NCBI GenBank assembly: GCA_036274195.1
Contig: DASUGD010000075.1
Location: 1 to 17,939, forward strand
DNA: 17,939 nt
Reading direction: 5' to 3'
Origin: JAJKIV01 sp036274195
GTDB taxonomy: Bacteria; Gemmatimonadota; Gemmatimonadetes; Gemmatimonadales; Gemmatimonadaceae
Positions within the stretch are counted from its first letter, which is position 1. The number at the start of each line of letters is the position of its first letter. The notes beneath the pieces were generated by a model. The model saw only the letters and a program-made list of their open reading frames with translations, ran no database searches and had not been told where the DNA came from. Positions 1 through 6,306 of the stretch are shown here, piece by piece. A program made the position numbers and the translations under genes.

Positions 1-256
1 GCCGCACCGGCAGCGGAGCGAGGAAGCCCCGCTCCGCGCCCGCCGGCACGATCAGCACGCCGCGGGGCTTGGCCAGGGCGCTCGCCACCTTGGCCACGGC
101 GCGGCTGGTGGCGATGCCCGCGCTCGATGGCAGGCCGACGCGCGCCTGGATCTCGTCCGTCATGCGCCGCACCGTGCGCTCGATGGTCTGGTCGGCGGAG
201 TGGTCCCCCGGCGCGTGGTACAGCCGCTCGCAGCCCGAGAAGTCGTGTCTGTGCGA
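1..256 (-). pseudogene. Y-family DNA polymerase (DinB-like) internal fragment, 5' part lost
   Basis: The minus strand from 256 down to the window edge reads as the middle of a Y-family (Pol IV/DinB) translesion polymerase. It starts near DFSGCERLY, continues through GLPSSAGIATSRAVAKVAS and ALAKPRGVLIV, and ends in FLAPLPVR, all patterns of this family. In intact enzymes the catalytic Ser-x-Asp-Glu motif lies a few residues before the DFSG-like stretch. Here that motif is absent: this frame has a TGA at 259-257, only four codons before the homology starts. The fragment therefore lacks the N-terminal palm residues that bind metal and has no start of its own. The polymerase would continue beyond position 1, so the C-terminal state is unknown. 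Upstream it abuts a truncated DUF5131 gene in another frame. The homology is read from recognised motifs; it is either a real pseudogene or an assembly join. Confidence 0.72.
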
Positions 257-259
257 TCA

Positions 260-359
260 GGGCCGCATAGCAGTGGTCGCATCCGGCGGAAATCCTCGTA
301 CATCCCGTCATTGGATTCCACGTAGCGTCGGTCCACTCAATTCCGGTGTTTGTGCCCAC
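260..359 (-). pseudogene. DUF5131 (phage Gp37/Gp68 family) N-terminal fragment
   Basis: A GTG at 359-357 starts a frame reading MGTNTGIEWTDATWNPMTGC, the characteristic beginning of DUF5131/phage Gp37-Gp68 family proteins, followed by cysteines at residues 20, 27 and 30 (C-x6-C-x2-C, ending in CYA). These cysteines resemble the iron-sulfur ligands of radical-SAM-like proteins. The motif GGAGG lies about seven bases before the GTG, so this is a convincing gene start. Family resemblance stops right after CYA (about 266-264). The frame then runs on as low-complexity Arg/Pro/Ala/Gly-rich sequence because it is crossing the DinB fragment in the wrong frame. The full-length family is several hundred residues, so this copy is truncated at about residue 32. 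The start is confident; the function of the intact family is poorly known and is often linked to mobile elements. Confidence 0.7.
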
Positions 360-406
360 GTGGCTGCCTCCGTCCAAGTGACGTCCTATACCGATAATAC
401 ACCGAA

Positions 407-426
407 ATTGCCTATGCGTGGGCAAT
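407..426. promoter_or_regulatory. Inverted repeat, candidate operator of the DUF5131 gene
   Basis: ATTGCC at 407-412 and GGCAAT at 421-426 form a perfect 6-bp dyad with an 8-base spacer. It lies in the AT-richest part of the region, about 50 bp before the GTG start of the minus-strand DUF5131 fragment. A TATTAT sequence on the minus strand (near 395-400) could be a -10 element. There is no T run, so a terminator is unlikely. The role is inferred from position only. Confidence 0.3.
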
Positions 427-697
427 ATAAACCCGGCGGGACTCGCTGCCAGCGGCCTTCCGGGTTGATTCGGATGCCTCCGGTCGACCCGGCAGCCTGT
501 CCGGCGTTCTCGCGCGACGAGCACGGTTCGGGCGCCGCCCAACGCACGCTCTCGACCAGCAGGGTCGGATCGCGCCAAAGACACGACCAAACCCCGCCTA
601 ACGTCTGCTGAAGCCGCTATTCGACAACGGGGTGATGTGCTGCGCTTGGCGGCCGGCCCGCCCGGCCACTAACCGAGAGAGTAGCTGTGCGTTAGGC

Positions 698-711
698 AAC
701 ACTGATGTTGT
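698..711. terminator. Weak hairpin downstream of the secreted lectin-fold gene
   Basis: CAACA (698-702) and TGTTG (707-711) pair around a 4-base loop, with AGGC and GCCT further out able to extend the stem past a bulge. It lies about 50 bases after the stop codon at 762-764 on the minus strand. The stem is short and has no clear U tract, so terminator function is only a possibility. Confidence 0.25.
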
Positions 712-761
712 GCTAGCCTTTCGACCTAGGCACGGCGTCCATCCACGCCTCGTCACCTTGA

Positions 762-1454
762 TTACCGTGCAGGCGTCACGCGCAATCGAGAGAAATACGC
801 CTCGGTGCCCACATCGATCCACAGCGCAATCCGTCCGGAGGCCGGTGGGTTCTTCATGTCGTTCACGATGAGGACAGGCTGCGGCGAACCGTGAACGAAG
901 AGTCGCGCCACACCGCCGCGCACCTCGATGCGAATCGGCGTCCACGCTCCCGCCTCGAGATCGACATACGACTCGTACACCCCCGGCTGTTCCTTGCGAA
1001 GCCGGTACCACGGATAATCGGGATGCGCGACGTACTGCGTCGAGTGATTGCGCCGTAGTTGATCCGTCGCCCGGCCATTGGTCGGGCGTAGATAGAACGC
1101 AGCGTAGCGACTGCCTGACGAGTCGACACGAAACGCGATCCCCACGAACCCTCTCGCGTTCGTGTCGGCGCCCGCCGCAGGTGCGCCGGCGATCTCGGCC
1201 TCGATCACGCCGTCCCCGAACTGGACGCCTGGGATGATGGCGACCGTTTCCTTCGAAACGCTGTCTTTGGGGTTCCCGACCAGGCGGATGGCATCGCGAC
1301 CGCGATACTGCACGCGGGTTGCCGCAACGTTCACGAGCTCGAGCCGGCCAGGATCGCCAGCCAGGAGGTCAGCGCCTGGCTGCCCCCGCTGGCCCGCGAC
1401 CGCGAAGAAGGGCAAACCGATCAGCGATGCGACGATCGTGAGTCTCGACGTCAT
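762..1454 (-). CDS. Secreted concanavalin A-like lectin/glucanase-fold protein
   Basis: This 230-residue protein starts with a basic n-region and a hydrophobic stretch ending AVA|GQ near residue 21, a typical Sec signal peptide, so it is exported. The rest alternates beta-strand-like segments: FGDGVIEAEIAG, ARGFVGIAFRV, YAAFYLRPTN, GAWTPIRIEVRGGVARLFVHG and SGRIALWIDVGTEAYFSRLRV. This pattern is seen in concanavalin A-like lectin/glucanase and DUF1080-type (3-keto-disaccharide hydrolase-like) jelly rolls. No catalytic residues can be named, so it may bind or trim carbohydrate. The ATG at 1454-1452 is preceded by GGAGAGGG at good distance. It lies 64 bp after the stop of the GH18-type gene on the same strand and probably shares its transcript, which fits a joint role in polysaccharide handling. 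The fold assignment is by pattern only. Confidence 0.65.
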   Translation of the reverse strand: MTSRLTIVASLIGLPFFAVAGQRGQPGADLLAGDPGRLELVNVAATRVQYRGRDAIRLVGNPKDSVSKETVAIIPGVQFGDGVIEAEIAGAPAAGADTNARGFVGIAFRVDSSGSRYAAFYLRPTNGRATDQLRRNHSTQYVAHPDYPWYRLRKEQPGVYESYVDLEAGAWTPIRIEVRGGVARLFVHGSPQPVLIVNDMKNPPASGRIALWIDVGTEAYFSRLRVTPAR

Positions 1455-1518
1455 GCGGATATCCCTCTCCGGCGCGATTCAGTTCACGATACGCAGTCGT
1501 CGGGAAACTGCACATACC

Positions 1519-2580
1519 TCATCGCGCTGCCCGGGGCAGCCGCGTCCATACCGCTTCGTCCTCACCTCCCAACACCCAGACCGAGTAGCCTCGCAGCCGA
1601 TAGGTTCTCACCAGCTCAAGCTTCGCCATGAACGCCCGCGAGTCCTCGAGCCACGCATGACGAAAGACTCCCTTCACCTCCCACGTCGCGTACGGCGACT
1701 TCTGCGTGTCATCCCACACCGGCTTCACGCCCGCGCTGTCGAGGATCGCCTTCAGTTGGGTGTAGGAGATGTCGCTGCCTCGGAGCCGGGCACCGCTCGT
1801 ATCATCGTACGACGGATACCACCAGTCCGAGTATCCGGCGATCCCTAACGATATATTCGACCGCCTAACGCCGAGCGACAGGAGATACTCCAGGCACGCC
1901 TTCATCCACGGATACCCCGCTACCGGGCCCGGAGGCGAGCCGCCAGTGTGCTGCGCGTAGGTCATGTACGAGATGAAGTCGAGCGTATCCGCGAGCGCCT
2001 TGTAGTCGAACGCGGCGCGCCAGTTATCGTAGATCCACCGATCGTAGCTGTTCGGCCCCGCATCCTCGCCCAGCCTCGGTACCACCGCGGCGGAGAGCTG
2101 GCAGCCCGCGCGATGCACGGAATCCACCGCCTCACGAGTGAACGACGTGAACGCGTCCTTGTCGCTCACGTGAAAGTTCTCGAAGTCGAACTGGATTCCG
2201 TCGAACCGGTTGGCTCGACAGAGTGCGGCGAGGGAGCGGAGCGCCTGCGCTCGCGCCGTCGGGTCAGTGAGCACGCGGTGGATGGTCGGCTGGTCGAAGC
2301 CCGGATTCATCACGAGCGGCATGAGCGTCACGCCCTTCGCTCTCGCGGTCTCGATCACGCGCGGGTCGACCTGCCCGCGAATGGTCCCCGTGGAATCCAT
2401 CGTGTAGACCTGTGGGGCGACGATCGTGATCTGGTCGGCGTGCTCGAGAAACGCCTGGACGCTTTCCTCGCCGCGCAGATACCAGAGTGCCTCGAGTCGC
2501 TGGGCGCCGGCGTCAACGATCGCCAGGCCGCACAATCCGAGCGCGGTGAGCGCCGTGAGCGAAAACCGGGAGAGCGGCAC
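1519..2580 (-). CDS. Secreted glycoside hydrolase family 18-type protein
   Basis: From a GTG at 2580-2578 this reads as a 353-residue protein with a clear signal peptide (FSLTALTALGLCGLAIVDAGAQ, residues 6-27). The body is a GH18 TIM barrel related to the YaaH/SleL-like spore-germination glycosidases. The catalytic signature FDGIQFDFE is at residues 126-134, matching DxxxDxE with Glu134 as the expected proton donor. FISYMTYAQHT near 202-212 corresponds to the conserved Met-x-Tyr strand, and WVLGGEDEAVW lies near the C-terminus. It probably cleaves beta-1,4-linked N-acetylglucosamine polymers such as chitin or peptidoglycan outside the cytoplasm. The open frame extends upstream into the helicase gene, but that part is not protein-like; the signal peptide decides the start, although no strong ribosome site is visible. 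The start lies 17 bases after the helicase stop, suggesting one transcript. Confidence 0.82.
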   Translation of the reverse strand: MPLSRFSLTALTALGLCGLAIVDAGAQRLEALWYLRGEESVQAFLEHADQITIVAPQVYTMDSTGTIRGQVDPRVIETARAKGVTLMPLVMNPGFDQPTIHRVLTDPTARAQALRSLAALCRANRFDGIQFDFENFHVSDKDAFTSFTREAVDSVHRAGCQLSAAVVPRLGEDAGPNSYDRWIYDNWRAAFDYKALADTLDFISYMTYAQHTGGSPPGPVAGYPWMKACLEYLLSLGVRRSNISLGIAGYSDWWYPSYDDTSGARLRGSDISYTQLKAILDSAGVKPVWDDTQKSPYATWEVKGVFRHAWLEDSRAFMAKLELVRTYRLRGYSVWVLGGEDEAVWTRLPRAAR

Positions 2581-2596
2581 GTGCAGAACGACCGCG

Positions 2597-4516
2597 TTAG
2601 GCTGTGGCCTCGAGGGCCACGAACCCTGCCGACACGAGGTAACCGTATGTCTCATCAAGAGGCGTGAACCTCGGCACGAAAACGACCGTCGCGTCTCGAC
2701 CCCGCGTGAGTAGCACGCGATACGCGTTGACCCTGAGCTGGTACGGATCACGCACTTTGGCGCCCCGCTTATAGCCCCGGGCGTTCGCCGTTGACCAGTG
2801 TCCTGCCTGTCGGATGAAGTCCGTGCCCCACGCCAGCAGCACCGCGTCAAGCTCCAGCCCCTGCGCGCCGAACTCCGTAACACACGTCTCCAGCAACCGG
2901 CAACTGTTGCCCGCGTAGTCGTCCTCGTCCTCTCCATACCATGGACCGAACCGCACTCGTTTCGTCGACTGAAAGTCGTTCTCGACGCCGAACCTAACGA
3001 GGTCGCGATCCTTGGAGGACGCGATGAGACCGAATCGCGCCGCAGGATCGTCCGTGTAGCGCTCGCGGAGGTAGTTCTTTGCCGCGTCGAGGTCGCGAGT
3101 GATTCGAAGATGGTAGCCTTCGGTATTCAACCGTGCTGCCATCTGTGCGAGCGCCGACGCGTCCTTCCCCTCGAGCAAGCCGGCGACGAACGTGTGCAGT
3201 TCCTTCGCCTGGTGAAACCGGAGCTCTGTATCGAGGTTGAGGGTTCGCTTGCTCTCGAATGGGATGCGACCGTTGCGAAACAGGCCAGCGACTCCAGGCG
3301 GGCCATGGACCGTCCATTCGGCGCTCTTCACTGAGCCTTCGACAGCAGTACGCCACTGGCCGAGGCCCGCTTCTTCGCCAACGTGAATCTCCTGACCGCT
3401 TCCAATGAGACCGAGCACGACGCACCAGTCGGGAATCCGATCGGCGAAGCGAACGAATTCCTCGGGCTCCGAACGCACATGGTCGCCCTTGTGCGACTCG
3501 CGCGCCTTATCGATGTCGAACGCACGCTGCGCTTCGTCGAACACGAGCACGTGCTCCGGGGGGACCGCGTTCCCCTTCGAGTAGCGCTTGACGTAGTCCT
3601 TCACACCGCGCACGAAGGTCTTTCCGTCACCCACGGATCGCATCTCGTATTGCAGCACCTCGACGAGCGGGCCGTTCCCGCTGAGGAACACCGCTGGCGC
3701 CGTCGGCTTACCGCTTCCACGATCGACGGCGAGGTCATCCAGATATTTCGCGTGCACGGTCTGGAGACCGACCAGCGTCTTTCCGGCGCCTGGTACACCG
3801 GTCAGAAGAATGAGGTGACGTGATTTCGTCAGCGCCGCCTGATGAACGATGCGTGAGATCTCATCCAGCGATGGACCCGTGGCCGCGTGCGCCCGATGAA
3901 TGGTGCGCAGCGTCCCGCTTTGTAACAGCTCGCGCGCCGCCTCCACTAGCGTTGGGAGTGGCCGATACGCGTCCTCCGACAGGAAGGCCGCGCGTTCGAT
4001 GATGGGGTGTCGGCGTTCGTGCGTTAGGCGTTCCACCAGCTCGTCGAGCGCGTCCGGCCCGGTGACGTGCACGCCATCCACCAACTGCTGGTACCCGTGC
4101 GCCCGCGTCGGCACGAGGACCGGCGTCACCTCTCGGTGCTCGCACTCGCGGTGATAGTTCCGGAGGTCGCGCGCGTAGGCTGCTGCCTGATCGAGGTCGG
4201 CCTGGGTCGGGTACACCTTTCCCTTGAGCTCGATGACCATGACGCCGGCACCAACGAGCAGGATCACGTCCGGGCGTCGAGACTCCATCGGCAGCTCGTA
4301 CTCGAGAATGGCCGAGTAGTGCCGAGCCAGCTCGTCGCGAATGAGGACTTCCGAGACTTCCGCCTGCAGGGGTGGGATCGCCTCATCCCAGGCCCGGATC
4401 TGTTCGGGACTCGCATCCTTGATGAAGGCAGCAATGCGTTCGCGAATACGCCGGGGTTGCGCCTCCCTGAATTCAGAGAAACTCGACTCCCAGCCGGAGC
4501 GGGGACGATCAGTCAT
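2597..4516 (-). CDS. PD-(D/E)XK nuclease fused to DUF2075 (Schlafen group 3-like) helicase
   Basis: A 639-residue cytoplasmic protein in two parts. Residues about 50-125 look like a PD-(D/E)XK nuclease: RPD with Asp83, then VIELK with Glu96 and Lys98, and a following DQAAAY helix. Residues about 230-625 form a DUF2075/superfamily 1 helicase core. Walker A is GVPGAGKT (240-247), Walker B is VLVFDEAQ (323-330), a motif III-like GSGQEI is at 372-377, motif V is TEFGAQGLELD (547-557), and motif VI is NAYRVLLTRGRDA (597-609). All key residues are present, so it is probably an active ATP-driven nucleic-acid enzyme. DUF2075 proteins with nuclease-like N-termini are often encoded near restriction or phage-defence genes; that role here is inference. 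The ATG at 4516-4514 is chosen because similarity begins near it; an in-frame GTG at 4579 is an alternative. The stop TAA sits inside a CCTAACG word. The gene is divergent from a Uma2 gene. Confidence 0.82.
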   Translation of the reverse strand: MTDRPRSGWESSFSEFREAQPRRIRERIAAFIKDASPEQIRAWDEAIPPLQAEVSEVLIRDELARHYSAILEYELPMESRRPDVILLVGAGVMVIELKGKVYPTQADLDQAAAYARDLRNYHRECEHREVTPVLVPTRAHGYQQLVDGVHVTGPDALDELVERLTHERRHPIIERAAFLSEDAYRPLPTLVEAARELLQSGTLRTIHRAHAATGPSLDEISRIVHQAALTKSRHLILLTGVPGAGKTLVGLQTVHAKYLDDLAVDRGSGKPTAPAVFLSGNGPLVEVLQYEMRSVGDGKTFVRGVKDYVKRYSKGNAVPPEHVLVFDEAQRAFDIDKARESHKGDHVRSEPEEFVRFADRIPDWCVVLGLIGSGQEIHVGEEAGLGQWRTAVEGSVKSAEWTVHGPPGVAGLFRNGRIPFESKRTLNLDTELRFHQAKELHTFVAGLLEGKDASALAQMAARLNTEGYHLRITRDLDAAKNYLRERYTDDPAARFGLIASSKDRDLVRFGVENDFQSTKRVRFGPWYGEDEDDYAGNSCRLLETCVTEFGAQGLELDAVLLAWGTDFIRQAGHWSTANARGYKRGAKVRDPYQLRVNAYRVLLTRGRDATVVFVPRFTPLDETYGYLVSAGFVALEATA

Positions 4517-4594
4517 GATGGGCGGCCGAAATCGATTCTGTTGCGTCGTCGTATCGCCGTGTCTTACGAAATGGCCCACGAAGCGTCGAGAACA

Positions 4595-4655
4595 TGTCGA
4601 AATTTGGCGAATTTATCGACACGTCAACGAGATCTGTCGATTCGATCGACAGATC
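4595..4655. promoter_or_regulatory. Two adjacent dyads with TGTCGA/TCGACA half-sites
   Basis: In the 216-bp gap between the divergent helicase and Uma2 genes, GATCTGTCGAT (4631-4641) and ATCGACAGATC (4645-4655) form a perfect 11-bp inverted repeat with a 3-base centre. Upstream, TGTCGAAATT (4595-4604) and AATTTATCGACA (4610-4621) form a second, imperfect dyad with a 2-base bulge. Both dyads carry the same outer half-sites, TGTCGA and TCGACA, and the first half-sites are 40 bp apart. The surroundings are AT-rich for this genome. This is what a paired operator for a dimeric repressor looks like, able to control both divergent genes. No T run follows, so a terminator is unlikely. Confidence 0.5.
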
Positions 4656-4691
4656 GGCCCAACAGGTCGATCCAGCGGGCGACAATCGCCC

Positions 4692-4730
4692 GCCACTTGC
4701 GCCCTCGGCGACGGCGAGCGTACGCTCGGC
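4692..4730 (+). repeat. 39-bp palindromic element, copy 1
   Basis: This 39-bp sequence recurs at 9633-9671 in the same orientation with 37 of 39 bases identical (differences at offsets 11 and 23). It ends in the perfect or near-perfect palindrome G(C/G)CGAGCGTACGCTCGGC and starts with GCCACTTGCG. It stops two bases before the ATG of the Uma2 gene, so it occupies the place where a ribosome site would be expected. See the findings for its possible nature. Confidence 0.75.
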
Positions 4731-4732
4731 AC

Positions 4733-5344
4733 ATGCGCAAGACACCATTCCCGCGTCGCCGCCTGTCGCTCGACGAGTATCTCGCGATGGAGGAGGCGAG
4801 CCCGATCAAACACGAATTCGTCGCGGGCGAAGTGTACGCGATGTCGGGCGTGACACTTCGACACAATGTCATCACCCTCAACCTGGTCCGGCGACTGCAC
4901 GGACCCGCGCGCGCGCGACGTTGCCGCGTGCTGGCGACCGACGTGAAGCTCCACGTCATGGACAGGATCTACTATCCGGACCTCATAGTCGCATGCGGCA
5001 AGGCCGCCGAGGTAGAACTGATCGTCGAAGAGCCTTCGCTCATCGCCGAAGTCACATCACCGAGCACGCGCGCCGTCGATCGGCGCGAGAAGCTCGACGC
5101 ATACCTCCGGATCCCATCCCTCCGTCAATACCTGATCATCGACCAGCGTCGTAAGCACGTGCTGTCCTACGATCGTCACGACGGCGGCGACTGGCTTCGG
5201 GACGAGATCGAGGGAGATGGCGACATCGTCATCCCGTTCCTCGAAACGCGCTTCACGCTAGCCGAGTTGTACGAGGACGTTACCCTACCGCCGCTCACCG
5301 TGAAGGAGGGGGAGGACGAGGGTGAAGGGGAGGAGTGGGAATGA
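4733..5344 (+). CDS. Uma2 family endonuclease (PD-(D/E)XK fold)
   Basis: A 203-residue cytoplasmic protein of the Uma2 (DUF820) family, about the normal size. Conserved elements are LSLDEYLAMEE near the start, KHEFVAGEVYAMSG (26-39), the metal-binding Asp83 in YYPDLIVAC, Glu106 in SLIAEVTSPST, the following Asp116-x3-Lys120, and QYLIIDQ. These correspond to the PD-(D/E)XK-like core. The family is numerous in cyanobacteria and other environmental bacteria; its cellular role is not settled. The C-terminus is an acidic tail (KEGEDEGEGEEWE) encoded by a purine-rich stretch that also contains the ribosome site of the next gene. The stop overlaps the next ATG by four bases (ATGA). The start follows the 39-bp palindromic element directly with no ribosome site visible, so a leaderless or structured start is possible. 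Confidence 0.85.
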   Translation: MRKTPFPRRRLSLDEYLAMEEASPIKHEFVAGEVYAMSGVTLRHNVITLNLVRRLHGPARARRCRVLATDVKLHVMDRIYYPDLIVACGKAAEVELIVEEPSLIAEVTSPSTRAVDRREKLDAYLRIPSLRQYLIIDQRRKHVLSYDRHDGGDWLRDEIEGDGDIVIPFLETRFTLAELYEDVTLPPLTVKEGEDEGEGEEWE

Positions 5345-6306
5345 CCGATCTCGCCATCGACGTCCAACACGTCGTCAAGCGCTATGACCAACATGTCGCC
5401 GTAAAGGGCCTCTCGCTCCAGGTCCCACGCGGAACGGTCTACGGACTCCTCGGGCCTAACGGCGCCGGGAAGACCACGACCATCCGCATGATCCTCAACA
5501 TCATCGCGCCCGACCAGGGCTCGATCCGCGTCCTCGGGAAGGCGAGCAACGATCCCACCGCGACCGACCGGATCGGCTACCTGCCCGAAGAGCGTGGCCT
5601 CTACAGGAAGATGAAAGTCCGCATCGTCCTGCAGTTCCTCGGTGAGCTTCGCGGGATGACGCGGCCGGAGGCGGACCGCCAGGCCGACTACTGGCTCGAG
5701 CGGCTGTCGCTCAAGACACCGGACAAAGACTGGGGGGAGTCGAAGGTCGACGAGCTCTCCCGCGGCATGCAGCAGAAGGTGCAGTTCATCGGCGCACTGC
5801 TGCACGACCCCGACCTCGTGATCCTCGACGAACCATTCAGCGGGCTCGATCCCATCAACGCGCAGGCGCTCAAGGACACCGTCGTCGAGCTCCGCAGGCG
5901 CGGCAAGACGGTGATCTTCTCGACCCACCTCATGGACAACGCGGAGCGGCTCTGCGACTCGGTGTGCATCATCGCGCATGGCGAAAAGGTGCTCGACGGC
6001 GCCGTCTCCGCCGTGAAGAGCGCACACGGCAAGCGGCACATCGCGCTCGCGCTGAGTGGTGACGTTCCCGGTGGCGTCGCCGCGGTGCTCTCGGACACGA
6101 CGCTCGTGACGCGCGTCGACGATCAGAATCAGTTCTTGGAGCTGGAGCTCGCGCGCGATGCGACGCCGCAACGGCTGCTCGAGCGACTCGTAGCGGCCGG
6201 CGCACCGATCACACGATTCGAGCTCGTGCAGCCATCGCTGCACCAGATCTTCCTGCAGTCGGTCGGCGCGGAAGGCGTCGAGGAGGGGATGAGTGGTCAG
6301 GGCTAA
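5341..6306 (+). CDS. ABC transporter ATP-binding protein, NatA type
   Basis: A 321-residue cytoplasmic ATPase of an ABC-2 exporter. Walker A is GPNGAGKTT (38-46), the Q-loop region follows near 80-84, the signature is LSRGMQQ (139-145), Walker B is LVILDEP (159-165) with the D-loop GLD behind it, and the switch His is H196 in FSTH. The C-terminal 90 residues match the DUF4162-like extension of sodium-efflux and lantibiotic-type ATPases. It would energise the permease encoded next. The ATG at 5341 overlaps the Uma2 stop as ATGA and has AGGAG at 5331-5335, so translation is probably coupled to Uma2. The Pro-Asn of Walker A is encoded by a CCTAACG word. The substrate cannot be told from sequence. 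Confidence 0.92.
   Translation: MTDLAIDVQHVVKRYDQHVAVKGLSLQVPRGTVYGLLGPNGAGKTTTIRMILNIIAPDQGSIRVLGKASNDPTATDRIGYLPEERGLYRKMKVRIVLQFLGELRGMTRPEADRQADYWLERLSLKTPDKDWGESKVDELSRGMQQKVQFIGALLHDPDLVILDEPFSGLDPINAQALKDTVVELRRRGKTVIFSTHLMDNAERLCDSVCIIAHGEKVLDGAVSAVKSAHGKRHIALALSGDVPGGVAAVLSDTTLVTRVDDQNQFLELELARDATPQRLLERLVAAGAPITRFELVQPSLHQIFLQSVGAEGVEEGMSGQG

Larger units (their letters stand above)
360..761. other. Gene-poor region upstream of the DUF5131 start
   Basis: No protein with recognisable family features was found in these 402 bases on either strand. Long open frames cross it, but they are low in hydrophobic patterning and rich in Arg/Ser/Pro, as expected for non-coding GC-rich DNA. It contains an AT-richer segment with an inverted repeat at 407-426, two oppositely oriented copies of the CCTAACG word (597-603 and 690-696), and a small hairpin at 698-711 downstream of the secreted protein gene that stops at 762. 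Confidence 0.5.

Noticed and set aside
69..611. Long plus-strand open frame of 180 codons
   Set aside because: It runs antisense across the dinB and DUF5131 fragments, which have clear motifs on the minus strand, and its own product is low-complexity.
2581..2937. N-terminal extension of the GH18-type protein by 119 codons
   Set aside because: The extension overlaps the helicase gene in another frame and is Arg/Ser/Cys-rich; the signal peptide immediately after the GTG at 2580 marks the true start.
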